DNA from: Tyzzerella sp. UBA1042
GTDB taxonomy: Bacteria; Bacillota; Clostridia; Lachnospirales; Anaerotignaceae
Assembly: GCA_002316675.1 (NCBI GenBank)
Contig: DCDZ01000001.1
Span: forward strand, 44,410 to 60,479
Direction of reading: 5' to 3'
DNA: 16,070 bases
Positions 13,527-16,070 of this stretch are shown in pieces; the first letter of the stretch is position 1; every line of letters begins with the position of its first letter. The position numbers and the translations under genes were made by a program. The notes under the pieces are model-generated. The model saw only the letters and a program-made list of their open reading frames with translations, ran no database searches and had not been told where the DNA came from.

Positions 13527-16070
13527 TTACATTCCCTTTGCTTTCTTTTGCAGCTCAAAAAGGATTTGTAATGCTTCAATAGGCGTCATCGACATAACAT
13601 CCAGTTTTAAAATTTCGTCTATCATGAGGTTTTCTTTGATAGAAAACATATCAATCTGTTTTGCCTCTTCCTCCGCCTGCGCTTGGGCCTCAACGGCAAT
13701 TTTTTTCGCTTTTTTCGTAATATCGGCGGCATTTAACTGCTTTAAAATCTGTCCGCTGCGGCGAATGACCTTTGTTGGCAAGCCTGCCAGCCTAGCCACC
13801 TGAACACCATAGCTATGGTCGGCGCCGCCTCTTTTGATTTTGCGCAGAAAAATGATGTCCTCCCCTTGCTCCTGCACGGCAATACAGTAGTTTTTCACAC
13901 CGGGAAGCTTCCCTTCCAATTCTGAAAGTTCATGATAGTGGGTGGCGAATACTGTTTTTGCACCAAGCTGCTTGACATCAGCTATGTATTCCAGCACCGC
14001 CCAAGCGATGCTTAACCCATCAAAGGTACTGGTTCCTCGTCCGATTTCATCTAAAATCAAAAGGCTCTTTGCCGTGGCATTATTTAAGATATTTGCCACC
14101 TCCGTCATCTCCACCATAAAGGTGCTTTGTCCCGCACTTAAGTCATCGGAAGCGCCTACTCTGGTGAAAATACGATCCACAATACCAATATGCGCCGCCT
14201 CCGCAGGCACAAAGCTGCCGATCTGCGCCATTAAAACAATCAACGCCGTCTGACGCATATAGGTCGATTTTCCAGCCATATTCGGCCCCGTAATAATGGC
14301 CAATCTGGTTTCGTCTTGATCCAAATAAATATCATTGGGAATAAATTGCCCTTGGGTCATTTTCTCTACCACAGGATGACGCCCCCCCGTAACGGAGATT
14401 ACGTCCCCATCGTCCACAACAGGCTTCACATACTGCATACCTTGGGCAACCTCAGCAAAGGATTGCAGAGAATCCACAACGGATACCATATATGCGCAAT
14501 ATTGAATGCGCTCCACCTCGGCGGCAACAGCATTTCTGATTTCCGTAAAAATCTGATATTCCAAGGCGACGATTTTTTCTTCCGCCCCCAAAATCAGCTC
14601 GGCCAATTCGTTTAACTCCGGCGTAATATATCGTTCACAGTTTGCAAGGGTTTGCTTGCGAATATAATGCTCGGGCACTTCCTTCATATTTGACCGGGTA
14701 ACCTCTATATAATAACCAAAAACCTTATTAAAACGAATTTTCAAGTTTTTAATACCGGTTTTTTCTTTTTCTTCTTCTTCCATCTGATGAATCCAAAGGG
14801 TACCTTTTTCCTTGGCTTGCATAAAGGTATCCAATTCTTGATTAAACCCTAAGCGAATCATACCGCCCTCTCTTACAGAAAAAGGAGGATCCTCAACAAT
14901 CGATTGAGCAATCAAGGTATGAATATTTTCTAAGGGATCCAGCTTCTCACAGATTTCTGCCAAGTATGGACTTTTTCCTCTGGATAAAATATTTTTTAAC
15001 AGCGGGAGATTTTCAATGGAATTTTTTAACGCAGACAAGTCTCTGGCGTTGGCATTTTGATAAATGACGCGGCTCATAATCCGTTCAAAATCATACATGG
15101 AATGCAAAATATCTTTGATTTCTTCCCGCAAAAATAAATCTTCATAAAGCGCCTCCACACCATCCAGCCTTTTTTGAATTTCTTCGGCAGAAAGGAGGGG
15201 CTGTTCTATCCATTTGCGTAAAAGCCTTGCCCCCATTGCAGTCTGTGTTTTATCCAAAACCCACAGCAAGGAGCCTTTTCGGCTTTTTTCCCGCATGGTT
15301 TCTGTTAATTCTAAATTTCTGCGGCTGGAAACATCCAAGAGCATAAAATCGCCCGTAGCATAATATTTCACTGTTGAAATATGGCTTAAATCATTCTTTT
15401 GTGTTTCCAGTAAATACCATATCAATGCCCCCGCTGCCGCTACAGCCGCGGTTTTTTTCCCCAAGCCGTAGCCCTCCAGAGATTTCACTTGAAAATGCTT
15501 CAAGATAACCTCCTTCGCCGTAGAAAAATCAAACATACGATTGTCAATATCGTTTAAATAATAATAAAAGCGGTTTTTGATTTCGTCGGACAAGGGGTTA
15601 TTCAAAAAAGCTTCATTACAGATGACCTCTGCCGGGGAAAATCTGACGATCTCGTCCAAAATTTTATTTGCGGCCTGAATGCTGGTAAACTCTGTGGTCT
15701 GAAATTCACCGGTACTGACATCACAAGCAGCAATGCCGTACCCTGCCGCACTGCCATATAAAGCAAGAATATAATTATTTTTTCTCTCATCTAAAGCAGC
15801 ATTGTCCAAAACGGTTCCCGGGGTCACCACCCGCACCACATTCCGCTTTACAATGCCCTTTGCCAGCTTGGGATCCTCCACCTGCTCACAGATTGCAACC
15901 TTATACCCCTTTTCCACCAGCCTTGCTATGTAACCGTCTGCAGAATGAAAGGGAACACCGCACATAGGCGCCCGTTCCTCCTGCCCCCAGTCCTTTCCCG
16001 TCAGGGTAATTTCCAATTCTTTCGAGGCGATCACTGCGTCTTCAAAAAACATTTCATAAAAATCACCTAA
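13527..16070 (-). CDS. mutS: DNA mismatch repair protein MutS (5' end beyond window)
   Basis: MutS binds mispaired or looped bases and uses ATP to become a sliding clamp that recruits MutL. The visible frame runs off the right edge. Reading minus, the first codons give LGDFYEMFFEDA, so the mismatch-wedging Phe-x-Glu motif is in view (Phe codon 16061-16059, Glu 16055-16053), and about 30 N-terminal residues are missing; the ATG at 16052 is internal. KDWGQEERAPMCGVPFHS and CEQVEDPKLAKGIVKR follow in domain I. Walker A GPNMAGKS is at 14288-14265, and Walker B LILDEIGRGTSTFDG around 14065-14020. Near the C-terminus, QIDMF (13658-13644) fits the sliding-clamp-binding consensus. With 847 residues visible, it is a full MutS1 rather than MutS2. 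It heads the mutL-miaA-CmpB-like-carboxypeptidase run. Confidence 0.98.
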   Translation of the reverse strand, partial: LGDFYEMFFEDAVIASKELEITLTGKDWGQEERAPMCGVPFHSADGYIARLVEKGYKVAICEQVEDPKLAKGIVKRNVVRVVTPGTVLDNAALDERKNNYILALYGSAAGYGIAACDVSTGEFQTTEFTSIQAANKILDEIVRFSPAEVICNEAFLNNPLSDEIKNRFYYYLNDIDNRMFDFSTAKEVILKHFQVKSLEGYGLGKKTAAVAAAGALIWYLLETQKNDLSHISTVKYYATGDFMLLDVSSRRNLELTETMREKSRKGSLLWVLDKTQTAMGARLLRKWIEQPLLSAEEIQKRLDGVEALYEDLFLREEIKDILHSMYDFERIMSRVIYQNANARDLSALKNSIENLPLLKNILSRGKSPYLAEICEKLDPLENIHTLIAQSIVEDPPFSVREGGMIRLGFNQELDTFMQAKEKGTLWIHQMEEEEKEKTGIKNLKIRFNKVFGYYIEVTRSNMKEVPEHYIRKQTLANCERYITPELNELAELILGAEEKIVALEYQIFTEIRNAVAAEVERIQYCAYMVSVVDSLQSFAEVAQGMQYVKPVVDDGDVISVTGGRHPVVEKMTQGQFIPNDIYLDQDETRLAIITGPNMAGKSTYMRQTALIVLMAQIGSFVPAEAAHIGIVDRIFTRVGASDDLSAGQSTFMVEMTEVANILNNATAKSLLILDEIGRGTSTFDGLSIAWAVLEYIADVKQLGAKTVFATHYHELSELEGKLPGVKNYCIAVQEQGEDIIFLRKIKRGGADHSYGVQVARLAGLPTKVIRRSGQILKQLNAADITKKAKKIAVEAQAQAEEEAKQIDMFSIKENLMIDEILKLDVMSMTPIEALQILFELQKKAKGM

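Noticed and set aside
16050..16052. ATG as the start of mutS
   Set aside because: Upstream codons in frame encode LGDFYE, the conserved mismatch-binding block, so this methionine is internal and the gene is cut by the window edge.

Overview
The window looks like a chromosomal housekeeping segment of a low-GC, probably spore-forming Firmicute of the class Clostridia. The evidence is SpoVB-type, DegV, YnbB/PF06838-type and endonuclease-type MutL proteins, strong AGGAGG-like ribosome binding sites, sigma-A promoters and many intrinsic terminators. No species is assigned. I see no mobile element, CRISPR array, tRNA, rRNA or phage gene.

Layout. (1) 53-1831, minus strand: a SteT/YkbA-like APC amino-acid permease with a full regulatory leader, consisting of a consensus promoter, a two-aptamer (tandem) glycine riboswitch, an intrinsic terminator that overlaps the last P1 strand, and then the RBS and ATG. 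A hairpin plus U-tract ends the unit. (2) 1887-3486, plus strand: spoVB, a MOP/MATE-superfamily lipid flippase. (3) 3504-7101, minus strand: topB (topoisomerase III) and a PLP-dependent methionine-gamma-lyase-like protein (YnbB family), joined stop-to-start as TAAATG, with a promoter in front and a terminator behind. (4) 7118-8140, plus strand: a single degV gene with its own consensus promoter and terminator. (5) 8189-16070, minus strand: an operon-like run in the order mutS (5' end outside the window), mutL, miaA, a CmpB-like membrane protein (PF06541) with a long coiled-coil tail, and a D,D-carboxypeptidase. All gaps in this run are about 6-21 bases.

How the genes work together: MutS and MutL form the mismatch-repair pair. 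MutL has the endonuclease signature, and both proteins carry plausible sliding-clamp-binding motifs. MiaA prenylates tRNA A37. The carboxypeptidase trims peptidoglycan peptides and SpoVB acts in cell-wall or spore-cortex precursor export. The permease is the one gene here with clear metabolite control.

The best regulatory find is the tandem glycine riboswitch in front of a permease rather than the glycine-cleavage genes, with an arrangement that predicts a glycine-ON switch. The rest is conventional. I do not see an undescribed defence or mobile system. All homology calls are from memory of protein families, without database searches.
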